Origin: Ilumatobacteraceae bacterium
GTDB taxonomy: Bacteria > Actinomycetota > Acidimicrobiia > Acidimicrobiales > Ilumatobacteraceae
Direction: 5' to 3'
Assembly: GCA_030728545.1 (NCBI GenBank)
Contig: JANQZQ010000124.1
Coordinates: forward strand, 1 to 12,866
Length of the DNA: 12,866 nt
Positions 1 to 6,118 of the stretch are shown here, in pieces; position 1 is the stretch's first letter, and the number at the start of each line of letters is the position of its first letter. The translations under genes and the position numbers were made by a program. The notes beneath the pieces are model-generated. The model made no database searches. It had not been told where the DNA came from and saw nothing but the letters and a program-made list of their open reading frames with translations.

Positions 1-182
1 TTGCTGACCCGGCGATCACCCTGCCGATTGCCGTCCGCTTAGCCCGCAACGGTGGATGGGTGATTATCAGCGAACCACCCCCCGAACACGGTTCCCGCTG
101 GGACCTCGAGTGGGTGCAGTCGCTGGGGGTGGGGATGCCCGAACGGCACGGCCAGGTAGTTCGGTTCCACGTGGAACATTGA
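1..182 (+). CDS. rsmG: 16S rRNA (guanine-N7) methyltransferase RsmG, 3' end only
   Basis: The open frame enters from the left edge (first complete codon at base 3) and stops at TGA 180-182, giving about 59 C-terminal residues. The visible part contains a hydrophobic strand ending in WVIISEPPPEHGSRW and a final strand QVVRFHVEH, which fits the last part of a Rossmann-fold methyltransferase. RsmG methylates G527 of 16S rRNA using S-adenosylmethionine. The assignment leans on position: rsmG directly precedes parA-parB in most actinobacteria. The SAM-binding motifs lie outside the window, so the family cannot be confirmed from residues alone. The last codons also contain the parS-like palindrome at 163-178, so the C-terminal residues FHVE are dictated partly by a DNA site. 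Confidence 0.7.
   Translation, partial: ADPAITLPIAVRLARNGGWVIISEPPPEHGSRWDLEWVQSLGVGMPERHGQVVRFHVEH
163..178. promoter_or_regulatory. parS: parS-like centromere site
   Basis: GGTTCCACGTGGAACA contains the perfect 14-bp palindrome GTTCCACGTGGAAC (164-177) around the CACGTG core. The general bacterial parS consensus is TGTTTCACGTGAAACA; this site differs by one symmetric pair (T to C and A to G) and the first base. It sits inside the last codons of rsmG, 33 bases before parA. ParB would be expected to load here. Its centre is about 40 bases upstream of the inferred parA transcription start, so binding could also affect parA-parB expression (inference). Confidence 0.85.
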
Positions 183-198
183 GGCGCCACCCATCGGG

Positions 199-204
199 TA
201 CGGT
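199..204 (+). promoter_or_regulatory. -10 element of parA, leaderless type
   Basis: TACGGT lies six bases before the GTG start of parA, which would place the transcription start at the first base of the start codon. No Shine-Dalgarno is visible before parA. No good -35 hexamer is seen; the parS palindrome occupies that region. Confidence 0.55.
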
Positions 205-210
205 AGAAGC

Positions 211-987
211 GTGACCTCCCCCGCCCCGCGAGTTATCGCCGTTGCCAATCAAAAAGGTGGTGTCGGCAAAACCACTGCCGTGGTCAACCTGTCGGCCAGC
301 ATTGCTCTGCTCGGCCATCGCGTGCTGGTGATTGACCTTGATCCGCAAGGTAATGCCTCTACAGGCTTGGGCATCAATATTCGTGAGCTTGAACGCAGCG
401 TCTATGACGTGTTATTGCAAGAGGTGCCCATCGAAGACGTGGTGCAGTCCAGCGTGGTGAAAGGCTTGTTTGTGGTGCCTGCCAATTTGGATTTGGCCGG
501 GGCCGAGATTGAACTGGTGCCCGTGATGGGCCGCGAAACCCGCCTGCGCAAGGCCGTTGACCGTGTGGCGGCCGACTATGAGTACGTGTTTATCGACTGC
601 CCGCCATCATTGGGGTTGCTCACGGTGAATGCGCTGAGTGCCGCGCAAGAAGTGTTGGTGCCTGTGCAGTGTGAGTATTACGCCCTCGAAGGTCTCGCCC
701 AGTTGCTACGCAACATTGAACTCGTCAACAATAACCTCAACCCAAAGCTGCATGTCAGCACGATTTTGTGCCAGATGTACGACAGCCGCACCAAACTTTC
801 TGCTGATGTGGTGAGCGAAGTTCGTGAACACTTTGGCGACAAAGTGTTGCGCAGTGTCATACCGCGCAACGTCAAAATCGCTGAATCCCCCAGCCACGGC
901 CAGCCAGCAGTGGTGCTCGAACCCGGTGGGGCAGGGGCCAAGGCCTACATCGCAGCAGCACAGGAGGTAGTCCATGGCCGGGCTTAA
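211..987 (+). CDS. parA: Chromosome partitioning ATPase ParA (Soj family)
   Basis: The 258-residue protein is a typical chromosomal ParA of the short type without an N-terminal HTH domain. It shows the deviant Walker A motif QKGGVGKTT (residues 14-22, signature Lys15 and catalytic Lys20), Walker A' VLVIDLDPQGNASTGLG (from residue 38, Asp42 and Asp44) and Walker B YVFIDCPPS (Asp129). ParA binds DNA non-specifically as an ATP dimer and moves ParB-parS complexes; ParB stimulates its ATPase. The GTG start is chosen because it is preceded by a TAnnnT element at leaderless spacing and because the ATPase fold begins directly after it. The 3' end overlaps parB by 14 bases, so translation of the two is probably coupled. 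The rsmG-parA-parB order is the usual one near bacterial origins. Confidence 0.97.
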   Translation: MTSPAPRVIAVANQKGGVGKTTAVVNLSASIALLGHRVLVIDLDPQGNASTGLGINIRELERSVYDVLLQEVPIEDVVQSSVVKGLFVVPANLDLAGAEIELVPVMGRETRLRKAVDRVAADYEYVFIDCPPSLGLLTVNALSAAQEVLVPVQCEYYALEGLAQLLRNIELVNNNLNPKLHVSTILCQMYDSRTKLSADVVSEVREHFGDKVLRSVIPRNVKIAESPSHGQPAVVLEPGGAGAKAYIAAAQEVVHGRA

Positions 988-1843
988 ATCAGGCAAGGGT
1001 CTCAATGCGCTCATTCCCGGGGGTGGGGGTGTGCCGCCCGTCACAGGCGGACTCACCGAGGTGGCGATCAGTGCGATTGAACTCAATCCGCATCAACCAC
1101 GCATGCACTTTGACGATGACTCACTCAGCGAATTAGCAGCCTCAATTCGCGCTGTTGGCGTGTTGCAGCCGCTCTTGGTGCGCACGTTGCGCCCCGGGGT
1201 GTATCAACTCATCGCTGGAGAGCGACGCCTAAAGGCCGCCCAACGAGCCGGGCTCACCGAAGTTCCGATTATTGCTCGCGATACCACCGACGCCGGCTCA
1301 GCCGAACAGGCATTGATCGAAAACATTCATCGTGAAGATCTTGGGCCGCTTGAAGAAGCCGCTGCATATCAGCAACTGTTAGAAGATTCTCGTTTGACCC
1401 ACGACCAACTTGCCACACGGCTGGGCAAAAATCGGGCGACCATTAGTAACTCCATTCGATTGCTGGCACTTCCGGCATCGGTGCAGCAATTGATTGCCGA
1501 CCGTCGATTGTCGGCTGGTCACGCCAAGGTGTTGTTGAGTGTTGCCGACCGCACCCAACAAGAACGACTAGCTGCCCAGGTCGTGCGCGATGGTTTGTCG
1601 GTGCGTGCCACCGAACAAGCAATTACCAGTTCTGGTACATCTCGGCGCAAGAAGGGCGGTGCTACATCGGTTCGCGCAGCGAGTGATCCGGCGTTGGCAG
1701 AAGTGGCGCACATCATTGCCGAACATCTTTCGACTCGCGTCGAAGTCAGCGAGCCGACCCGAGCCACACGCGGCAAACTCAGTGTCGAGTTTGCAGACGT
1801 GGCAGATTTAGAGCGCATCGCCCGTACCATCCTGGGGGCGTAA
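974..1843 (+). CDS. parB: Chromosome partitioning protein ParB (CTP-dependent clamp)
   Basis: The 289-residue protein has the full ParB layout: an N-terminal ParA-activating segment (GLKSGKGLNALIPG, residues 3-16), the ParB/Srx CTP-binding domain with GERR (82-85) and ENIHREDLGPLEEA (116-129), a helix-turn-helix that reads parS (about 142-163), a basic linker (RRKKGG near 224), and a C-terminal dimerisation region (about 240-289). ParB loads at parS, closes as a CTP clamp and spreads along DNA. The ATG is preceded by a strong Shine-Dalgarno AGGAGG (962-967) six bases upstream, inside the end of parA. The gene is followed by a hairpin and converges with trxA. The cognate site is the palindrome at 163-178. 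Confidence 0.97.
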   Translation: MAGLKSGKGLNALIPGGGGVPPVTGGLTEVAISAIELNPHQPRMHFDDDSLSELAASIRAVGVLQPLLVRTLRPGVYQLIAGERRLKAAQRAGLTEVPIIARDTTDAGSAEQALIENIHREDLGPLEEAAAYQQLLEDSRLTHDQLATRLGKNRATISNSIRLLALPASVQQLIADRRLSAGHAKVLLSVADRTQQERLAAQVVRDGLSVRATEQAITSSGTSRRKKGGATSVRAASDPALAEVAHIIAEHLSTRVEVSEPTRATRGKLSVEFADVADLERIARTILGA

Positions 1844-1844
1844 C

Positions 1845-1879
1845 CAACACCTAGTTGGGTAACCCTGCACTAGGTGTTG
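1845..1879. terminator. Hairpin between convergent parB and trxA
   Basis: A perfect 10-bp stem CAACACCTAG / CTAGGTGTTG (1845-1854 and 1870-1879) begins one base after the parB stop codon. The loop contains a smaller GGG/CCC pairing (1857-1859 with 1863-1865). There is no U-tract on either strand. The position suggests a terminator of the U-less actinobacterial type, or a 3' stability hairpin, for parA-parB. Confidence 0.6.
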
Positions 1880-1901
1880 AGGCTCAAGGTGAACCAGACG
1901 G

Positions 1902-1984
1902 TTTCCCCAACCTGTGGATATCGCTGGGGATGTGGCTTGGGATAACGGGCAAAAGCTGTGGATAACAGCGCGGGGTTGGGGAAA
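1902..1984. repeat. 11-bp inverted repeat flanking two DnaA boxes
   Basis: TTTCCCCAACC (1902-1912) and GGTTGGGGAAA (1974-1984) are exact reverse complements separated by 61 bases. The interior holds a DnaA box at 1957-1965 and a near-box at 1913-1921 that abuts the left arm. The element fills the parB-trxA spacer and ends 18 bases from the end of trxA. It may be a long-stem terminator for the minus-strand operon or a structured DnaA-binding locus; the sequence does not decide. Confidence 0.55.
1913..1965 (-). promoter_or_regulatory. Pair of DnaA boxes in the parB-trxA spacer
   Basis: TGTGGATAA at 1957-1965 is the exact reverse complement of the consensus DnaA box TTATCCACA. TGTGGATAT at 1913-1921 differs by one base. 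Both have the same orientation. The consensus box lies inside a short inverted repeat GCTGT-ggata-ACAGC (1955-1969). They are too few for an obvious oriC, and could be a DnaA-titrating or accessory site near the origin. Confidence 0.55.
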
Positions 1985-2002
1985 TTGACTGCTGCTACGG
2001 GA

Positions 2003-2332
2003 TTATGCGAGGTATTGCGCGAGATCACTCACGAGCGCTGTTTTGCCACGAGCGCCGACGAATCTTCCGACGGCTTCGCCGTTTTTGAACACGATCATCG
2101 TCGGAATGCTCATGACGTTGAAGCGCATCGCAATATCGCCGTGGTCATCGACATTGAGTTTGGCAACCGTGAGCACGCCAGCTTTTTCGGTAGCGATTTC
2201 GCGAATGATTGGATCAATCTGTTTGCAGGGCCCACACCACTCGGCCCAGAAGTCGACCAACACTGGAGTGTCAGCAGAACGAATGGTCTCGTCGAAGTTT
2301 GCGGTGGTGAGAGTGACAACGTTTTCGGCCAT
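2003..2332 (-). CDS. trxA: Thioredoxin
   Basis: The 109-residue protein is a standard-length thioredoxin with the active site WCGPC (residues 32-36, redox Cys33 and Cys36), the preceding strand VLVDFWAE, and the cis-proline motif SIPTMIVF before a conserved glycine-rich C-terminal part (NGEAVGRFVGA). It reduces protein disulfides in the cytoplasm and is recharged by the thioredoxin reductase encoded just upstream. The start MAENVVTL at 2332 is chosen over longer in-frame starts because it matches the family length and because TAGCGT lies seven bases before it. No Shine-Dalgarno is seen. The gap to trxB is ten bases, so both read-through from trxB and an own leaderless transcript are possible. 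Confidence 0.97.
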   Translation of the reverse strand: MAENVVTLTTANFDETIRSADTPVLVDFWAEWCGPCKQIDPIIREIATEKAGVLTVAKLNVDDHGDIAMRFNVMSIPTMIVFKNGEAVGRFVGARGKTALVSDLAQYLA

Positions 2333-2339
2333 GGCGAGA

Positions 2340-2345
2340 ACGCTA
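2340..2345 (-). promoter_or_regulatory. -10 element of trxA, leaderless type
   Basis: On the minus strand TAGCGT stands seven bases before the trxA ATG. Its first three bases (TAG) are the stop codon of trxB. The absence of a Shine-Dalgarno before trxA supports an internal leaderless promoter. Confidence 0.5.
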
Positions 2346-3308
2346 CTTGGCGGGTGTGGCGTGCTGGCGCTCAAGCCAACGTTCAGCGTCAATGGCCGCC
2401 ATGCAGCCAGAACCTGCCGCGGTAATCGCCTGGCGGTAAGTGTGGTCTTGCACGTCACCACAGGCAAATACACCTGGGATGTTGGTGCGCGTGGAACCAG
2501 GCTCGGTGACGAGGTATCCCGTTTCGTCGCGGGTCAGTACGTCGGCAAACAAATCGGTATTGGGTCGGTGCCCGATGGCCACGAATAGCCCACCCACTTG
2601 CAGTGTTTCAGTGGCACCGCTGACCGTATCGGTTACTTCAATCGCACTGAGTTTGGATTCGCCGATTAAGCCGGTGACTTGGGCGTTCCAACGCACGACG
2701 ATTTTCGGGTTGGCAAGCGCGCGCTCCTGCATAATTTTTGAGGCGCGAAACTTGTCGCGACGATGAATAATCGTGACCTTTGAGGCAAATTTGGTGAGGA
2801 ACGTGGCCTCTTCGATTGCCGAGTCGCCGCCGCCCACGACCACGATTTCTTGGCCGCGAAAAAAGAAACCATCACAGGTGGCACATGTTGACACGCCGTG
2901 GCCGATCAGCGAAGTTTCGTTGGGCAATCCCAGCATCAAGGATCGTGCACCAGTGCTGACGATGACAACGTCGGCGCTGTATTCATCATCACGCACCCAA
3001 ACTCGATGTGGGCGGGCAGAAAAGTCGATTTTTGTTGCCTTTTCGGTCAAAAACTCGGCACCGAAACGTGCTGCTTGGTCGCGCATGCGCTGCATCAATT
3101 CAGGGCCTTGCACACCTTCGGGAAATCCTGGAAAATTCTCCACTTCGGTGGTGAGCATGAGTTGGCCACCTGGCTGATCAGAGCTTGACGATGGCTCGCC
3201 CTCGATGACCAACGGTGTCAATGAGGCGCGTGCGACATAGACCGCCGCCGTGAGACCAGCCGGCCCAGAGCCGATGATGATGACTTGACGATGGGGATGA
3301 ATGGTCAT
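2343..3308 (-). CDS. trxB: Thioredoxin-disulfide reductase (NADPH, FAD)
   Basis: The 321-residue flavoprotein has the FAD-binding motif GSGPAG (13-18), the redox pair CATC (Cys142 and Cys145), the NADPH-binding motif GGGDSA (159-164), the NADPH-selecting HRRDKFRA (182-189) and the second FAD motif GVFACGD (279-285). It transfers electrons from NADPH to thioredoxin. A longer frame reaches 3398, but the start at 3308 (MTIHPHRQVIIIGSGPAG) fits the family and overlaps the stop of the upstream membrane-protein gene as ATGA (3305-3308), implying translational coupling. It is followed by trxA after ten bases, the usual actinobacterial trxB-trxA pair. Confidence 0.96.
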   Translation of the reverse strand: MTIHPHRQVIIIGSGPAGLTAAVYVARASLTPLVIEGEPSSSSDQPGGQLMLTTEVENFPGFPEGVQGPELMQRMRDQAARFGAEFLTEKATKIDFSARPHRVWVRDDEYSADVVIVSTGARSLMLGLPNETSLIGHGVSTCATCDGFFFRGQEIVVVGGGDSAIEEATFLTKFASKVTIIHRRDKFRASKIMQERALANPKIVVRWNAQVTGLIGESKLSAIEVTDTVSGATETLQVGGLFVAIGHRPNTDLFADVLTRDETGYLVTEPGSTRTNIPGVFACGDVQDHTYRQAITAAGSGCMAAIDAERWLERQHATPAK

Positions 3309-3637
3309 GAGGGGTCTTTCGGGTCGGAGTGGCGGGCGCGCATGAGCAACGCCCCTATGAGAATAAACGCTGAGCCCACCACGAAGTACGACGCCCACAC
3401 GGCGCGACGTTCAGGAAGTGCCAATTCGAGCAGCTCTTGTGAGGCGCGCATGATGGCAATTAGTGCCATGGCGATGAGCGCAACAGACACCACAGCGACC
3501 AATGCACCGAACACGATTCCACGGGTGATGGCCACGATGGGCTTGGTGGTGCGGTCGCGAACTGCGCCAACGACTCGGTCGATGAAGTCGACGGTCTTGC
3601 GCGGAAATTCGGGATCACTGAGCGGATTACCAACCAC
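3305..3637 (-). CDS. Small two-helix membrane protein, unknown function
   Basis: The 110-residue protein has a charged N-terminal segment (1-39), a transmembrane helix at about 40-64 (rich in Ala, Val, Ile), a short hydrophilic loop (ASQELLELALPERR, about 65-78), a second helix at about 81-99, and a basic/acidic C-terminal tail. Size and topology recall small holin-like or envelope-stress proteins, but I recognise no specific family. GTG at 3637 is chosen because TAGCCT stands six bases before it. The stop codon overlaps the trxB start as ATGA. It follows the kinase gene by 25 bases, so it could be co-transcribed with the kinase as well as from its own promoter. Confidence 0.8.
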   Translation of the reverse strand: MVGNPLSDPEFPRKTVDFIDRVVGAVRDRTTKPIVAITRGIVFGALVAVVSVALIAMALIAIMRASQELLELALPERRAVWASYFVVGSAFILIGALLMRARHSDPKDPS

Positions 3638-3643
3638 GAGGTC

Positions 3644-3649
3644 AGGCTA
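3644..3649 (-). promoter_or_regulatory. -10 element of the two-helix membrane protein gene, leaderless type
   Basis: TAGCCT on the minus strand lies six bases before the GTG start at 3637, in the 25-base gap after the kinase gene. It would drive membrane protein-trxB-trxA. No -35 hexamer is evident. Confidence 0.5.
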
Positions 3650-3662
3650 ACGCTGAGCTGAG

Positions 3663-5240
3663 TTAGGCCGGGATGAACGCCACTTCGTTGATGCGTGCTT
3701 GAAACGGATTGGTGGTGGAACAGGCGTCGCTCTTGCCGATTTCGGTCAGCACGATGAGCAAATGAGTAACAGGTGTTGTGACAGAAAATTTGACGATTTC
3801 ACCGCGTGTGCGGTATTCCTTGGCAAGTGGCGCACCCCATCCTTCGAACCCCGATGGTGGTGTGGCGCTGGTGCCATAAATTTCAGCACCCCACGGGCCG
3901 TTGGCGAAGTTCACTCGCAGTGCACCCGTGCCCGCCCCGGTCAACGTAACAAGAACCCCGACGTGTTCTTTGGCGCCAAAAAATTTGTCGGCGTAACACG
4001 AAGTTGCCCACGCACTTTGCGGGTTTTTGTCAATCAATGCTCCGATGATTTCTTCGTTCTCTACGCCATCGTCACCATTGGGGTCAAATGAGTTCACCGC
4101 TGCGATTGTCGCTGGGCCAGTTGCGACCGGTGTTTCAACTGCGACTTCTTGCGGAATCACCACATTTTCTGGGTCGCGAGTGCGCATGACGGCGGTGATG
4201 ACTAAACCGGTGAGCACCAACGTGGCCAACAACAACCGGGCAGTGGTGGACCTAAAGAAACCACCCGCACCAGACGCGCTCGAGCGCCCCCGAATCTTGT
4301 GCTTGTCAGTGTGCGCAGCGGAAGATTTTTGCGCGGTGGTGCGCTCCAACACGATGCGTTGCCCGGCCGGGGGAGTCATCGTGGTGGCATCGTCACGCGT
4401 GTCTTGCAGTGCTGCCAGCAATGCCAGTCGAGTTTCTTCGCCAGTGGGGTATCGATGGTCAGGATTGCGGGCCAATAACTTGTGCACGACCCGCACCAAA
4501 CGCGGCGACAAGGTGGGGCGCAGATGGGCCAGATCGGTCGGCTCGCGTTGCAGGCGAGCAAGAGCGGTATCGGCGTCATTATCGCTGAGAAACGGCACTT
4601 TTCCAGAGAGGCACTCGTACAACACCAACCCGAGGCTGTACAAATCGGCCCGCCCATCGAGGGGTTTGCCACGCACAATTTCTGGCGACAAATACTTGGC
4701 AGTGCCCATCATGATGTTGTCGTTGGTGAGGTCGCTACCTTCGGGAGCATTCATGGCTTTGGCGATGCCAAAATCAGCCAACAAAAAATGCCCGTCGGGA
4801 CGCACGAGGATGTTGCCGGGTTTGATGTCGCGGTGGATGTAGCCGTGTTCGTGGGTGGCATCGAGTGCCGATGCAATTGCGGCGCCCATCATGATCGACA
4901 AACCTGGGGTGAGTTTCTTTTTCTTGTCGAGTAGGTCACGCAGGCTGCGACCCTGCACGTATTGCATCACCACCACCGGAAAACCATCATGAGCAAACGA
5001 GTCGTACACCGCAACGATGTTCGGATGATTGAGCCCGGCACAGGCCAACGCCTCGCGGCGGAAGCGTTCAATAGCGGTCTCGTCGCGCGCGATGTGGCGT
5101 TTCAACACCTTGATGGCCACTTGACGATCAAGGAACGTGTCGTGCCCCAGCCACACCTCGGCCATTCCGCCGCGAGCAATGTGGCGGTCGAGTCGGTATC
5201 GGTCGCCGATGAACCCTGGTTCGAGCTCAACAGCAGACAT
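3663..5240 (-). CDS. Transmembrane Ser/Thr protein kinase with extracytoplasmic discoidin-like domain
   Basis: The 525-residue protein has an N-terminal Hanks-type kinase domain (about 15-280): glycine loop IARGGMAEVW (21-30), VAIK lysine 44, helix-C Glu63 in RREAL, HRDIKPGN (136-143, catalytic Asp138 and Asn143), DFG (156-158) and activation segment ending SPE (185-187) with Thr172 and Thr180. All catalytic residues are present, so it should be active. A basic juxtamembrane linker (about 280-333) leads to one transmembrane helix (about 335-352). The outer part (about 380-525) contains FDPNGD and ALIDKNPQSAWATSCY, which resemble the C-terminal carbohydrate-binding-like domain of mycobacterial MviN, and two cysteines (415, 507) that could form a disulfide. 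No PASTA repeats are present, so it is not PknB. In mycobacteria the equivalent module is a pseudokinase fused to MurJ. The start MSAVELEPGF is the only good candidate. Confidence 0.93.
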   Translation of the reverse strand: MSAVELEPGFIGDRYRLDRHIARGGMAEVWLGHDTFLDRQVAIKVLKRHIARDETAIERFRREALACAGLNHPNIVAVYDSFAHDGFPVVVMQYVQGRSLRDLLDKKKKLTPGLSIMMGAAIASALDATHEHGYIHRDIKPGNILVRPDGHFLLADFGIAKAMNAPEGSDLTNDNIMMGTAKYLSPEIVRGKPLDGRADLYSLGLVLYECLSGKVPFLSDNDADTALARLQREPTDLAHLRPTLSPRLVRVVHKLLARNPDHRYPTGEETRLALLAALQDTRDDATTMTPPAGQRIVLERTTAQKSSAAHTDKHKIRGRSSASGAGGFFRSTTARLLLATLVLTGLVITAVMRTRDPENVVIPQEVAVETPVATGPATIAAVNSFDPNGDDGVENEEIIGALIDKNPQSAWATSCYADKFFGAKEHVGVLVTLTGAGTGALRVNFANGPWGAEIYGTSATPPSGFEGWGAPLAKEYRTRGEIVKFSVTTPVTHLLIVLTEIGKSDACSTTNPFQARINEVAFIPA

Positions 5241-5252
5241 GACTAACGCCAG

Positions 5253-5258
5253 ACGCTA
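5253..5258 (-). promoter_or_regulatory. Possible -10 element of the kinase gene
   Basis: TAGCGT on the minus strand, the same hexamer as before trxA and the GNAT gene, lies 12 bases before the kinase ATG. This would give a leader of about five or six bases rather than a leaderless transcript. No Shine-Dalgarno is seen in the 44-base gap after degV. Weak evidence because the spacing differs from the other sites. Confidence 0.35.
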
Positions 5259-5284
5259 GTTCTGCAGCCCCTTCTTAGCGGGGA

Positions 5285-6118
5285 TTATCGCACGTGGTAG
5301 GACACCCCGATGGTGCCTGGGCCGGTGTGTGAACCGATAACCGAGCCAATGTCGCCAACGATGATTTCACCGGAGTGGAATTCGCGAAGTTGAGCAACGA
5401 AGGCATCAACGTCGGCACACTGGGCGTGCAACACAGCAACGTTCGACACTTCGCCGTCGCTCTGCATTTTTTCGATGACGAATGCCAACGCCTTGCTGCG
5501 TGTTCGTTGCTTGCCACCTTCGGCAACTTTGCCATCGTTCACGGTGATGATCGGCTTGATTGCCAGCGCCGTTGCCAATAATGCTTTGGCGCCGCCGATT
5601 CGACCGTTTTTCTTCAAGTTTTCCAATGTGTCAAGCGCGGCCCATACGCGGGTGCGCCCTACCAAGTCGGTGACGTTGCGTACGAGGTCGTCAAGACCCA
5701 TGCCTGTTTTTGCCAAGCGAGCAGCCGCCACCACGTTGATGCCTTCGCCAATCGAGGCTGCGCGGCTGTCCACAATGCGAATGGGAATGCCAAGTTGGGC
5801 AACTTCGGCACCTTGTTCGGCCGCTTGTTTGGTGGCCGACAACTCTGCCGACAAGGTGATAACGAGGATGCCCGTGGCACCATCTGCCGCCAATTTCTTG
5901 AACGCCTCAGCAAAAGCACCTGGAGCGGGGGCGGCGGTTTGTGGCAAAACTGGCGACGCCGAACAGCGAGCCCAAAATTCAGTGGGGGTGAGCGAGGCGC
6001 GGTCGACGAACTCTTCGTCACCAAAACTAAAGGTGAGCGGCACCAAGGTGATGCCCAATTCGTCTACGAGGGGTTGTGGCAGGTCACAAGCAGAGTCGGT
6101 AACGATGCGAATAGTCAT
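5285..6118 (-). CDS. DegV family fatty-acid-binding protein (FakB-like)
   Basis: The 277-residue protein shows the DegV hallmarks: N-terminal IRIVTDSACDLP (3-14), PQTAAPAPGAF (59-69) at the fatty-acid carboxylate site, VDSRAASIGEG (116-126), LENLKKNGRIG (165-175) and HTGPGTIGV (264-272). DegV proteins bind a fatty acid in a buried pocket; in firmicutes they present it to the kinase FakA, which is not in this window. A longer frame reaches 6193, but the start at 6118 gives the standard N-terminus and overlaps the DUF6049 stop as ATGA (6115-6118), so translation is coupled. The neighbourhood of envelope proteins suggests a role in lipid supply for the envelope (inference). Confidence 0.93.
   Translation of the reverse strand: MTIRIVTDSACDLPQPLVDELGITLVPLTFSFGDEEFVDRASLTPTEFWARCSASPVLPQTAAPAPGAFAEAFKKLAADGATGILVITLSAELSATKQAAEQGAEVAQLGIPIRIVDSRAASIGEGINVVAAARLAKTGMGLDDLVRNVTDLVGRTRVWAALDTLENLKKNGRIGGAKALLATALAIKPIITVNDGKVAEGGKQRTRSKALAFVIEKMQSDGEVSNVAVLHAQCADVDAFVAQLREFHSGEIIVGDIGSVIGSHTGPGTIGVSYHVR

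Noticed and set aside
1958..2425. 155-residue plus-strand open frame opposite trxA and the end of trxB
   Set aside because: It is antisense to the unmistakable thioredoxin gene and its translation shows no recognisable motifs.
4027..4842. 271-residue plus-strand open frame opposite the kinase gene
   Set aside because: The minus strand encodes a full kinase with all motifs; the plus frame is Ser/Arg-rich shadow sequence without domain features.
5766..5774. CTGTCCACA in degV as a DnaA box
   Set aside because: A single isolated near-box inside a coding region is expected by chance.
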